A DNA stretch of 64,000 nt from the NCBI GenBank assembly GCA_030549775.1, contig CM060177.1, positions 88,507,236 through 88,571,235 on the forward strand, read 5' to 3'. A program made the position numbers and the translations under genes. The DNA is from Tamarix chinensis. Taxonomy: Eukaryota > Streptophyta > Magnoliopsida > Caryophyllales > Tamaricaceae. The notes below the pieces were generated by a model. It worked only from the letters and a program-made list of their open reading frames with translations, had not been told where the DNA came from and ran no database searches. Positions within the stretch are counted from its first letter, which is position 1; each line of letters opens with the position of its first letter. Of the stretch, positions 1 to 10,469 are shown piece after piece.

Positions 1-630
1 CCTAACACCAAAAGACCAAAATAGTTTTTACAGAATAGTTAAACTGTCTTGCTTATTTTTAAATTAAAAGAGGAAGAATTCTTGCTCATGGGGTAAAACT
101 TGAGGCAATATAGAAATGCCTTTCCAATTTTCAGCAATGTATTTCTTGGTCTGAGCAAGCAGAGGTTGAAATCCATCAACCATTCCTATAAGAGTATTTG
201 CCCACCTTTGTTCCTATTTATCTATTTCCTCTCTTCAAATCTTAGTTGTAGCTTCACCATTCACAATCTTAGGCAGTGTGAATGATAGATTCATAACGGT
301 TTGTTCCCATCGATTTTGAAGGATAATATCCTTCCAACTTAACTTCGAAAGGTAGTGATGGATCAATATAGTATTCAATCGAAGAATGTTATCGGGTTTA
401 CTATCATCACAATTTGCATTCAGATTTAAGGAATTATTATTGGGTTCCTTCTTGATTGATGGGATCATTGAAGAATCATTCAAATTTTGACAAACAAGAT
501 CATCAAGTGAATCTTCTATGTTCATCGATGGCTCAACTTTCTTCAGTGAAAGATTAAAGTTGGTGGACTTTTGTTGTAGTGATGGTGAAGAAATCTGTGA
601 TGATTTCTTCCGGGGATTTCCTCTAGTCAT
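1..630 (-). mobile_element. Decayed LINE (L1-type) ORF1, 5' part
   Basis: An open frame starts at an ATG at 628-630 on the minus strand (opening MTRGNPRKK, a basic start typical of plant LINE ORF1) and runs to a stop near 235. Beyond that stop and a one-base slip, the minus strand continues with RWANTLIGMVDGFQPLL, then YIAENWKG and HEQEFFL. This is the pattern of the DUF4283 domain found at the N-terminus of plant LINE ORF1 proteins (W..tLvG...G.P......fi...W). Zinc knuckle, endonuclease and reverse transcriptase would lie to the left of the window. The stops and slip show it is dead. It could belong to the same family as the LINE at 35,970-37,450, which shows the following part of ORF1. Confidence 0.6.
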
Positions 631-639
631 AGTCGAAAC

Positions 640-2630
640 TGAGCAAGAGATTTAGAATTTTTAAAAAGTTATATTTTTATTTTCTATTTTAAAGATTTAT
701 TAGAAATTTTTAGGATTTTAATTATTTATTACAAAAATTATGAGATAATCTCACTTTATTAATGAAAAGGGTACCTATATGATAGTAATTTGAAATATTG
801 AAGTACCTAAATAAAATTATTTAAAATACGAAAACATATAAATTATTATGAAAAATATCATTGATAAAGATATACACTAGGAACTAATCATGGAGGTTGT
901 GTTATATATCCTACATCACACAAGTTGGGTAGTCATAATGTCTAACTAGAGGGTTGCTTATAACTTGTAGGAAAAAATTGATGTTTTAGGCCTATGACCA
1001 ATATTGAGTGGACCTATAGGGTCACACACTAAAATGAGTTAAATTAACATAATTAGACTACGATATTTGATCTTGTCTGGACCCGTTAGATCTATCTAAT
1101 ACTAGATTGTATATAGTTTCAAGTGGCATCATCTCCCTTATAATAGGTAGAGCCACATTGGTGTTGTATATATAAAATCATTTTCTTGATATCTTTTCCT
1201 CAACTACCCTAGAGAGAGAAAGAAGCTTTGTGGTGCTAAGTGTTGGATTGAAAGCATTCATGTAGATACCAATAGAGGAGCAACAATTGGCACACAATTT
1301 CAACATGTTTTTTATCACGCTACAAGAGGCATTTCCTATCTTGATTGATTTTTTTTATAATCACATAGATCATGGGATTCAAATCAAATAAAAAAAACCT
1401 GACACTAATATCATATGCCTTTACATTTTATTAATTGTGAATTAATCTTAAACCGATTTGTTTAGTTATTTTTTAGATTAAGAGTGATTAATTAATGTTT
1501 AATCTTGTTATGATAATTAATGTATTATTGATTTGTTTATTAAATCTTTATTAGTTTAACTAGTCTTAGTTAGAGTCAATTATGATTAGTTTGACTAATT
1601 ATAACTAGGATTGCTAGTTAACCCTGATTAAATCATATTAAAGATGTTAATTGGTGTCAATAATCAATAATCTTGATGAATTTGACTAATCATGATTAGT
1701 TATCTTGATTGAGCATTTTTTATTAGCTTAATTAATTTTGATAATGTGTGATCTTAATTAGGACTAAAATTAATTAGGTCACTAATATTAATTAGGACCA
1801 TATTTGATTAGGTTAATAATCTTGATTAGGACCAAATTTAAAAGATCAATAACCTTGATTAGAATCAAATGTGATTAGGTCTCTAATCTTGACTTGAAAT
1901 CTTGATTAACCTAAAGTTAATTAATGTAATTAATATGTTTAATTTTATATTTACTTAATTCTATCTATTGATTAATGTGGTTAATCCAAGATGGACTTCT
2001 TATTAATCCTCATTTATATTTTGTTGAGGTTTTGAGGGCTCCATCTCTTTAATCCCCATTCATCCACCAACTAATGGGACCTCCGCTGAGGATGTTGCCC
2101 CTTAACCTATGCATAGTTTTAGGTCTTTTTATCATGATAGTTGTATGTTTGATCCTTTTATTGTTGAATGTTATTTTAAGCCATTGATGAACTTAAAGAA
2201 TATGATATTTATATGTTTATCATTCTTGTTGCATGATTCTTGTGTAATAATGTTATTGATATCTTCCCAATTTTAGCACCTATCAAGACTTGAATCACCA
2301 AAGGTAGGTCTACCAAAGTGGATCATCCTTGATATTTTAAAGTAAGATAGGATGGGAGATGATGTTACCTATTTGTATAAATTGGTTTAACTTAACAAGG
2401 TGATCAAAGCAGTTTTGGACCTTGAGGTATGGATATGGGTGTTTGGACATGAGATGTCACTCCAATGACTAAGAGTTATATATGATATAAATAGCAAAGT
2501 GTTGCTTAACTAAATATCTAGGACTTAGATGTTATGTTAAAGCTTATTAAATCTTAGTAAACTATTGATATTGGATCACTATACCTTTTACATGAATATT
2601 GTTATAAGTATAGTGAACTCTTGTTTTGAG
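640..2630. other. AT-rich intergenic DNA without a recognisable gene
   Basis: No frame of useful length on either strand. Between about 1,440 and 1,930 the sequence is built from many diverged copies of a short word of the type TTGATTAG(G)ACCAAA, which looks like an old, blurred tandem repeat. Around 1,160-1,215 a TATATAAAA run is followed by a GAGAGAGAAAGAAG stretch; this could be a promoter of a lost element, but nothing downstream supports it. Confidence 0.4.
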
Positions 2631-2636
2631 AATGAT

Positions 2637-2700
2637 ATACATACATACATAAACAAATGTACATATACATACACATACATACATACATACATACATATAT
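2637..2700. repeat. (ATAC)n microsatellite
   Basis: Tetranucleotide repeat ATAC/ACAT, interrupted near 2,651-2,668 and perfect in the second half. No coding content. Confidence 0.9.
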
Positions 2701-2835
2701 TTATATATTAGTGAACATGAATTTTATTGTGTAGGAAATTCATTTATTTTCTTACCTCAATCTATCCTTGAGAAGGAAAAACTAAATGGAAATAATTTCC
2801 TTAACTAGTATAAAAAATTGAGAATTGTTATCAAG

Positions 2836-3090
2836 TAGGGTAATAAATGAGACGAGCCGAGCTGGACACCATTAGGCTCAAGCTCGATTAGTTTAAATAA
2901 ATAAATGAGATGATCTATTATTTTTACAATTCTAGTTGAAATCATGAGCCAAATCCATAAAATAAACCAAGCCTTACTTTTTTGAGTTCGGGCTTAACTT
3001 ATTTAATAAATAAATAAATGAGCCAAAATGAGCTTTTAATGAGACTAGCTGAGCCAAATACTAAGCTAGGTCAGCTCATTTACAACCCTA
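2836..3090. mobile_element. Short hAT-like MITE, 255 bp
   Basis: The left end reads TAGGGTAATAAATGAG and the right end, on the other strand, TAGGGTTGTAAATGAG, so 14 of 16 bases form terminal inverted repeats. The interior is a chain of GAGCC/GGCTC words, typical of this common plant MITE type. The flanks TTATCAAG (2,828-2,835) and TTCTCAGG (3,091-3,098) agree at 6 of 8 positions, fitting an aged 8-bp target duplication as made by hAT transposases. It has no coding capacity, so any movement would have depended on an enzyme supplied elsewhere. Confidence 0.65.
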
Positions 3091-3099
3091 TTCTCAGGT

Positions 3100-3640
3100 A
3101 AAAAAAACTTCATTGAAACACAATCCCTAATGATCATGTTTCCAGTGCTTTATGTGCTAAAATACATGCTTACAGAAAGCATGTTAATGACTCGATTGAT
3201 GTCACTTGTCTTATGCAGGTCTTCGGCATAAGTTTGAGTACATTGTAGCTTATGAAATAATTGAGAGTCTTTAAAATTTTGTTTCAATATCAACCTTGAA
3301 TTGAGAGGTATCAACTCACATAAGCATTTCATGTCCCTAAGTAAGAAGAAGTGAGCTCAGCCAGTCCCCATGTAATTAAGATTATTAGTTAAGTTAAGAA
3401 TTTGGAAAGAGTAAACTTTCCCATTATCCAAGATTTTGCTACTAATATAATTCTATAGTATTTCCTAACAAGTTATGATTAATTAATTATGAACTATTAC
3501 ATGAAAATTTTGAATAAGACACTAACAGAGTTACATGATATGCTTAAGACTACCGAATAGAATAATAAGAAAAATCTCAGTGATGTTTTGATGGTTAATA
3601 AGGGAAAGGGTTTCATGAGCTAAGGTAAGGGAAAATGTGC
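3100..3640. other. Unassigned AT-rich spacer
   Basis: Nothing recognisable. A 60-codon frame on the minus strand near 3,150-3,332 has no family resemblance and no splice or codon pattern to support it. Confidence 0.3.
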
Positions 3641-4560
3641 ATGCTTGAGCCGTCCCCCACCCCCATATTATTCTTCTCTTGTCCCCTCTCCATCATGCTG
3701 TAACCCTATTTTTCTCCCTTACAAACCTAGCAATGCTGCCTCTCTACATCACTACCCTGTGCAGTCCCTCCTCTACTATTGTAGCCTCCCCCATATTGGT
3801 TCCAACCACTCACACCATTACCAACCCCGACCACCTCAACCTTTCCTCTCTCTTTCTTCCTTTCCTCCTCCATATTTTTAGCCTTTCTTTATGCACACCT
3901 AATCCCACCGCTACTGCTCACTCCCTCTATAGCCCTTGTTTCAACTCCCCTAAATGCATCTGATTCACCCTTATCCTCCTCTTTCTTCCTTCTCCACACC
4001 CCTTCCTCTATTTCTTTTTACAAACCAACTAGCTCCATCATCTCCTCCCTTACAGCCAAACCACCAAACCAAACCCCTACGTCACCTCCATCGTAGCCAT
4101 CGCCAGCTCCTCCACCCTAAAACCTCCCTACAAGACCCCAAGTAAACACCCCAACCACCACCCTCTAGCCTTGAATCCTTCTCCTCCCCTTGACACACTC
4201 TTCCTCCACCACCTCCATTTGACCACCCTATCTCCCTCCATTTCTTCCACCACCGCAACTCCTCCCATATTTTCTACTACAAGCCATAACTGTCACCCAA
4301 TCCTACACCATCATTCGTAGCCACCCCAACACCACATTCCCTCTTTCTTCTCCGCCTCCTCCTTTTCTTCTTCTTCTCCTTTCCTTTATATGAACCACCT
4401 CTCCTTGCAGCCTATACTGCCTCCATCGCCACCTTTGACTCACCTACACCATGCCAACCAGCCACTACCATCTCCACCTCTCACCTCATGCATCCAACAT
4501 CTAAACTTACTACCATCTTCAACCCTTGCATTGAGCCATTTTCTCCCCCTCCCTTATATG
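3640..4560. repeat. Pyrimidine/C-rich low-complexity block
   Basis: For about 900 bases the plus strand is strongly C+T rich (CCACC, CTCC, CCTCCT words), so several short frames rich in Pro, Ser and Leu appear on it. These are composition artefacts. Read on the minus strand it is a G/A-rich block like the one at 8,640-9,860 and the smaller one at 5,940-6,300, which suggests all three are the internal part of the same repeat family. This copy would be in the opposite orientation to the 8.6-9.9 kb copy, as are the adjacent LTR-like ends. Confidence 0.5.
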
Positions 4561-5214
4561 CATGGCTCATGTTGCACATGTAGTGTTAGTTGTGTTTTGG
4601 ATTTTAAGTTAATTTTGGTAATATTTAATATATAGGGGTAGTTTGGGAAACTTATATTTAATAAACATTATTAATAAAAATTATTATTTCACTGATCAAA
4701 TATTAATATGGTATTTGTGATATTATTTTTAGGTACAAAAATTTTATAAACGGAGTTTAATTATTTTTAGGCGGTTACTAGTAAAGTTTACTTTTGCTAA
4801 AAATTAGATAACCTTTATACTCCACTAAAATATGTGAATATCGTATGATAGCACATTAGGGTTTTGACATGTAAATTGTGCTAGACATGACTTGTTACAA
4901 ATAATCATGTGATTATTAATGTTATCTTGAAAAATCAAAAAGAAGGTATGTTATCCTGTATAAAATGGCATGTATGCAAAAATGTGATTAAAAGGAATCT
5001 AATATTGGGAAGTGATGTTGTATGTTATGTACATGTAAAAATGTTAGGTTAATAATTCTTAGATACACTTGTAGCAAAATTATTACCTCCATGTGTCCTA
5101 GGTGTAATTTGGTCATTTAAGCATATCATGATATTTAACCCTAACCAGGATGCCTAATGTGTTATAAATATTGCTAAGAATGGAGATAGGGGTTGTTTTC
5201 TTAGTACGACATGT

Positions 5215-5490
5215 AATTGGCATGAATATCAACATTTTATGGTTTAGGGGTATTTTGGTAATTTTAAATGTATTATGGTGATTATTCTAATAAACATGCA
5301 TGATAAGTGTTATTTGATGTTGAGAATGAGAATAAGGGTTTGATGTCTTAAAAACACATGTTTTAGCATGAATATTAGTATTATAAGGTCTAGGGGCATT
5401 TTAGTATTTTTGAGTGGGCTATGATGATTACTCTAATAAATATGCATGATACTCATTACTATAGTAGTGAAGGGTTCCTTTTGTGGCCCC
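5215..5490. repeat. Two diverged tandem copies, ~146-bp unit
   Basis: GCATGAATAT followed by ...TTTAGGGGTATTTTGGTA...TCTAATAAACATGCATGATA at about 5,220-5,310 recurs from 5,366 as GCATGAATAT...TCTAGGGGCATTTTAGTA...TCTAATAAATATGCATGATA. The offset is 146 bases. A weaker third version may lie near 5,090-5,160. No coding frame. Confidence 0.6.
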
Positions 5491-5740
5491 TACATATTCA
5501 ATGGGTGGTGTCCTTTGCAGGTTAGCCCGCAAGTGTTATCAAGCTTTGTTTTTGGGTTAATGAATAGGACTATCCAGAATGATTTCAAGGTTTTCCTTTA
5601 AACCTTCGTACTCCCTTATTCAATGATTTTTATTCTGTAACCACTGATAGTGGATTTTATTCTTGTAATTTAATTATCACGCGACTCTAATTTAGTTTTG
5701 AAATCTTGGATTTGTGTAAAGTTAGTTCTCTTCTTTTAAG

Positions 5741-5880
5741 CCTTAGCACTTGATACTAAAATGGTAGAGGGAAACCGGTCTGGTACTAAGTGTGACGATA
5801 ATATCCCCAAAATTTACTGTATATGCTTTTGCTCAAAATTTAATAAAAACAAATCAGTAGTAAATTTTTGAGGTGTTGCA
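5741..5880 (-). mobile_element. LTR-like end, minus orientation (copy A)
   Basis: Read on the minus strand this starts TGCAACACCTC at 5,880 and ends with AAGTGCTAAGG. Both ends and the middle block (CACTTAGTACCAGACCGG) match the plus-strand copy at 6,306-6,457 in inverted orientation. TGTAACACCCC is a frequent start of plant Ty3/gypsy-type LTRs, and this copy is a mutated form. I see no gag or pol and could not find a matching second LTR, so a non-autonomous LTR element (LARD or TRIM type) is the best guess only. Its body would extend to the left, through the C-rich block at 3,640-4,560. Confidence 0.4.
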
Positions 5881-6305
5881 TGAACAATCATGTGCCTCAA
5901 CAAAACTCAAAATAGAGCATGACTAGGAAAAGAAAAGAAATATATTGAGGTGGTGATGGTTGGGCGATGACAAAGGAAAATGATAGGGAAGTGGTGCTTA
6001 TGGTTTACGGGGGAAATAGTTGTGAGGTTTTATAGTGATGGTTGACGATAGTAGGTGGTGTTGGTTCGAACAGGAACCAAAGACAAGGAGAAGGGAGAAG
6101 AGGAAGAGAAAGAATATCACATACTAAGGATTTGGATTTCAGGTGGATTGAAACACCAAAATAATGAGGGATAGGGAAGATTATATGGACAATAGCACAC
6201 GACGAGCAAAAGTCTAGCAAGACATGCACGATTGAAACATACACGAGGAGAACAGGGGGAAGAGGTAAGTGTGTGGGGGAAAGATGGAGTGAGGGAGAAT
6301 TATAC
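5881..6305. other. Purine-rich spacer between the two LTR-like ends
   Basis: A GGTGGTGATGG / AAGGGAGAAGAGG-rich segment with no real gene. The frame on its minus strand (Pro/Leu/Ser rich) is a composition effect. It resembles the purine-rich block at 8,640-9,860, so it may be a remnant of another copy of the same repeat into which, or beside which, the two others were placed. Confidence 0.35.
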
Positions 6306-7079
6306 TGTAACACCCCAAAATTCACTATTATTTTTTTAAAACGAAAGAATTTACAATAGAAATATTTAAATTAAAATCTGTGAATTCTGGGGATGTTACT
6401 GCCACACTTAGTACCAAACCGGTTCTCTCCGACCGTTTCAGTACTAAGTGCTAAGGCTAAGAAAATATTAACAATCATTTATAAAATTAAGACAAACTAA
6501 ACTTCAAATAATCATTAAACAGTTGTAAAATAAAATCAGAGTACGCATCAAGAATTGTAATTAATTTCCAAAAGAGAATTAAATTTACAACCGATAAAAG
6601 GTTGATTAAAATACTCAATCAAGTAATGAATCAGAAAATGGTAAATAAAATACCAAAGAAATAAAAAAAGGAATTAAAATACTCAAAAGCCTGGCCACTA
6701 TTATGCTGTGGATCGGTCTGGGCCCAACTCAACATTTTCCATTTTACGTGATTAATGTTTTAAGTATCTTATTCAGAAGCTTTCACCCTGGACATACATG
6801 AATCATTCCCTTTACACTTCACACATCACAAATCATAAGATTCCACAATCATAATTACACTTTAATCGCCAACACTCATAATAATACAAAAATTCCAAGC
6901 AACCACAACAAATCCTAATTATCCACACAAACCCTATTTCGGTCTCCTACGGACCCTTATATAATCTCCACGTATTATTTTTCATCTAAAATGTTCAAAC
7001 ACCCAAATAACACTTACATTCCTTCCTTACATCACAAATCAACCTTTCATACGTAAATTTCGCTCCTATGCAAACTTTA

Positions 7080-7620
7080 CACATCCCATGCAACCTCTCA
7101 AACTTTTCATACAAACCCTAAATCCCATGCAATCATTAACTCCCATGCAAAACCCTAACTCCACCATACAAACCCTAATACCACCATACAACCATTAATA
7201 CCACCATGTAACTATTAATACCACCATGCAAACCCTAATACCACCATACATACCCTAGATTCCATCATACAAAATCCTAAATTCAATACACATAAAACCA
7301 AAGATCCATCCATACCAAACCCTAGATTCAAACCATAGAAAACCCAACGATTTATCCATATAATACAATTGATTAGATTCTCCCATTCATAACCACAAAT
7401 TAGATTCTCCCATACAAGACCATAAGTTAGATTCTTCCACATAAAATCATAAATTAGAATCTCCCATGTAAACCAAAAATTAGATTGTCCCATATAACAT
7501 CATATATTACATTCTCCCATACAAAATCATCCAAACCATAAATTATATTCTCTCATACAAAACTATAAATTAAACTCTCCCACACAAAATCATAAATCAG
7601 ATTCCCCCACACGAAACCCT
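7080..7620. repeat. Minisatellite with ~25-30 bp units
   Basis: Many imperfect copies of a unit such as AAACCCTAATACCACCATAC, changing gradually into ATTAGATTCTCCCATACAAA. The frame on the minus strand between 7,215 and 7,493 (repeated WENLI) is only this repeat translated. Confidence 0.7.
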
Positions 7621-8079
7621 AAAATTCTCCATTTTATTCTTCCGCTCATGAATCATTAAAATAATTAGGTCAACTCATCTCCCTTGGTCAACCTCTTTCC
7701 CTGTCCTCCCTTTTCATCCTTTCTCCCACACAAACCACATCAACACCCACATGCATGCCTTATAGGGTCACAACACATATCATCATATATAAATAATACA
7801 CATGCTATATGATAATACCAGAACATGCTTGAACTCCACGTCATACCATATACGAAATAATTAAAATAATAAACATATGATACATAGCATGCGAAACACA
7901 TAATGCATATAAGCACACAAAAGGCCTTAGCACCCCTTACCTAAAATGACATCGGTCTTGGAGCATGCTCCTACGTCTCCTTAGTGTTTGACTGGTCTCA
8001 CCTATTATGAGGGAAAAGCTAAAATTAGACTCCCTCATATCAAAAATACTATTAAACACTAAATTAATATAAGACTAGT

Positions 8080-8600
8080 CTTTTGATAAAATAATAATAA
8101 CAAAAATACCAAAAATAATATCAATATTAATATTAACAAGAATAATAAAAATGGTAACAATAATAATAAAAAAGGTATTACTAAAAAACAAAGTGAAATA
8201 AGGGCTTCGACCCCTTTACCAAAATAATACTAATAATATTATTTGTAAATTAAATAACCAAATTTATTAATAGTAATAATAATAATAATAATAATAGCAA
8301 AGCTAATAGTAAAGTAGTTGTGACATTAATAATGAAATAATAATAATATTAATTCGAAATAGTAAAAATAAAATAATTATAATTATAATAATAATAACAT
8401 ATTAATATTAATAATAGTAATAATAGAAATAATAAGAAGAATAATAATAAAGTCGAATTAAAAATACAATAGGACTTCGGCCCTCAACATAATAATAATA
8501 AAAACATTAATATTAATAACCATAATAATACATATTAAAAATGGAAATAATAATAATAATAATAATAGGATTTACATTAGAATAATTGAAATAAAATAAT
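8080..8600. repeat. AT-rich (TAA/AAT)n region
   Basis: Long runs of AATAAT/TAATAA words, perfect for about 20 bases near 8,275-8,295, broken twice by the short word GGGCTTCGACCC / GGACTTCGGCCC (near 8,200 and 8,470). The repeat of that GC word suggests an old duplication. Confidence 0.6.
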
Positions 8601-8639
8601 TTAAGGCTTGTAAAAATAGGGAAAAGGGTTGAGAGGGTC

Positions 8640-9860
8640 TAGGGTTCAACCTTAGGCTGGCGGGGATAGGTGGCACCGGCGGTGGTTCATAGCGGTGGCA
8701 GCAGTGGCCGGAAAAAGAGAAGAAAAGGGTAAAAGTTGGATGCTGGGAAAAGATAGGGAGAATTAAGGTGGGAGCTGGGGTGTTTTGAGTTGCCTAGAAG
8801 GAGAGGGACAGAATGAGGGTGGCGGCGCAGCCAGAGGTGGTGGTGGCCGAATGGAGGAGAAGAAGAGAAAGAGAGGAGGAGAGGGAGAAAGAGGAAAAGA
8901 AAGGTAGGGGAAGGTAGAGGATGGTCTGCAGAACAATTTGGGCAGTGAAAGAAGCAGTGGAAGCGGCGGAAGAGGTGGATGAAGGAGGCGCAAAGGGTGG
9001 CGGAGCTGGAAAACAGGTTAGTCGACGGGGTTACTTCGCACAGCCGGGAAGGCTTGTGTAGGAAGAATCAAAGGGTTTGGGAGGTTTGGTTAGCTAAAGG
9101 GTGGTGCAAGAATGACATGGGTGGCCAGGAAAGGCGGCGAAGTTGGCCGGAGGCGGCGGACGAGGTGTCTAAAGGGGCGGCGGCGAAAAGGGTCATTTTT
9201 CTTGGTAGGAATTAAAAGCTCGACACAGGGCTGATTATGAGGGTATTTATAGGGTTAGAAGGGAGGCTAGGGTTTTGTGGGTCGGTGAGGGGGTAATGCA
9301 ATTAGGGTTAGGGTCACCGGCGGCAGGGTTGGCCGGTGGCAACAATTTTTCGGGGGAGGGGAATGCGCAGGGAAAAAGGGAGGAAAACGCACGAGAAAAG
9401 GGGAGATGATTGGGTCTGTGTGGTCGCTGAATTAGGGGGAGAGATTGGAAGGAAAACCGCCGGTCAAAACAACCGTAACCAACGGCGAAAAACTAGGGGG
9501 TGAGGCGGCGGAGTTGCAGGCTGGCGGCGTTGGGGAAGAAGAAGGAAGGAGATGGGGGGCTGGACCGGTCGGTCTAGGGGAAAAGAAAAGAAAGAAAGGG
9601 AACCGAGCGGTTGGCGCTGCTTAAAGTTTTTTTTATCAAAACGCGGCGTCCAAAGGGAAGGAAAAACAAAACGCATCGCTGGGATAAGGAAGGAGGAAGG
9701 GGCGGCTCCGTGGTCGGGCTGGGCTGAAGGAGAAAGGAAGGAGGGAGGGGACTTGGGCCGCGAGTTGGCCCAGGTCGGGGAAGGTAAGGAAAAAGAAAAA
9801 GAAAAGAAGAAGAAAGAAAAAGGAAGAAAGAAAAAGGGAAAGGGAAAAAGGAAAAGAGAA
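8640..9860. repeat. Purine- and GC-rich low-complexity block
   Basis: In sharp contrast to its AT-rich neighbours, the plus strand here is dominated by GGCGG, GGAGG and GAAGG words, with CCGGCGG groups, ending in a long AAAAGG/GAAAAAG purine tract (9,780-9,862). Frames on both strands are biased (Glu/Lys/Gly one way, Pro/Ser/Leu the other) and match no family I recognise. I treat them as non-coding. This may be the untranslated internal region of the surrounding candidate LTR-like element. Confidence 0.45.
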
Positions 9861-10469
9861 AAATAATTAGGTTAGGGCCAATTAAATTAATCTGAATATT
9901 TAGGATAATAATATTTGAATAAAATAATATTTAAATTCCCTTTTTAGGTTAAATTAGGATTTTTAAAAGATTTTCCACAAATTCCATTTTACTTAGCAAA
10001 ACACCCTAATTTTATTCAATTAATATTAATTTGAAACTATTTTATCCTTCTTACTTTAAATAAAATAATTTATTTTATTAATTTTTAAAATAAAATCCAT
10101 AATTAGCTAAAATACCCAAATTTCACCCTAATTAAAATATTTATAATATTGCTCTTGATTTTCCCAAATAAATTTTATTTTACTTTAATAAAAAATAATT
10201 TATTTAATTAATTTTCATAAGAAAATCTTATTTAAATATAATTTTTAAATTAGATGATTTTGGGGAATTTCATATACACCTAGGAATAGGGGTAACAGAA
10301 GACCAAAATATCAATAGGGGTAACAAAATTAGGGTTTATAGGTTAAATAGATACGATTGGGGGTCCCAACTATTATTAAAACTATACATTTAATATAAAA
10401 CATCCCACAATAATTATTATAACTAATTACATATAATTTCTAGCTTAAAATTAGGGTTTCTACAAAAGG

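Larger units (their letters stand above)
6306..10463 (+). mobile_element. Candidate non-autonomous LTR-like element (copy B)
   Basis: The left end TGTAACACCCCAAAATTCAC at 6,306 looks like the start of a plant LTR. A block with the words ACTTAGTACC, AACCGG and TAAGTGCTAAGG (6,400-6,457) is shared, inverted, with copy A. A possible right end is the TTAGGGTTTCTACA at about 10,450-10,463, giving TG...CA. Inside come a minisatellite (7,080-7,620), AT-rich microsatellite DNA (8,080-8,600), a purine/GC-rich block (8,640-9,860) and an AT-rich tail. There is no protein domain and no convincing target duplication or second LTR, so the right boundary is a guess and the whole may be several elements. Confidence 0.3.

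Noticed and set aside
3645..4635. Several overlapping plus-strand frames rich in Pro, Ser and Leu
   Set aside because: They follow only from the C+T-rich strand; no start context, splice pattern or family similarity, and three frames are open at once.
7080..7260. CCCTAA words suggesting interstitial telomere repeats
   Set aside because: AAACCCTAATACC units are not tandem TTTAGGG copies; they belong to a 25-30 bp minisatellite.
7215..7493. 92-codon minus-strand frame with repeated WENLI
   Set aside because: Direct translation of a minisatellite.
8763..9866. Frames on both strands in the purine/GC-rich block
   Set aside because: Strong composition bias explains them; Glu/Lys runs on one strand and Pro/Ser/Leu on the other, no domain.
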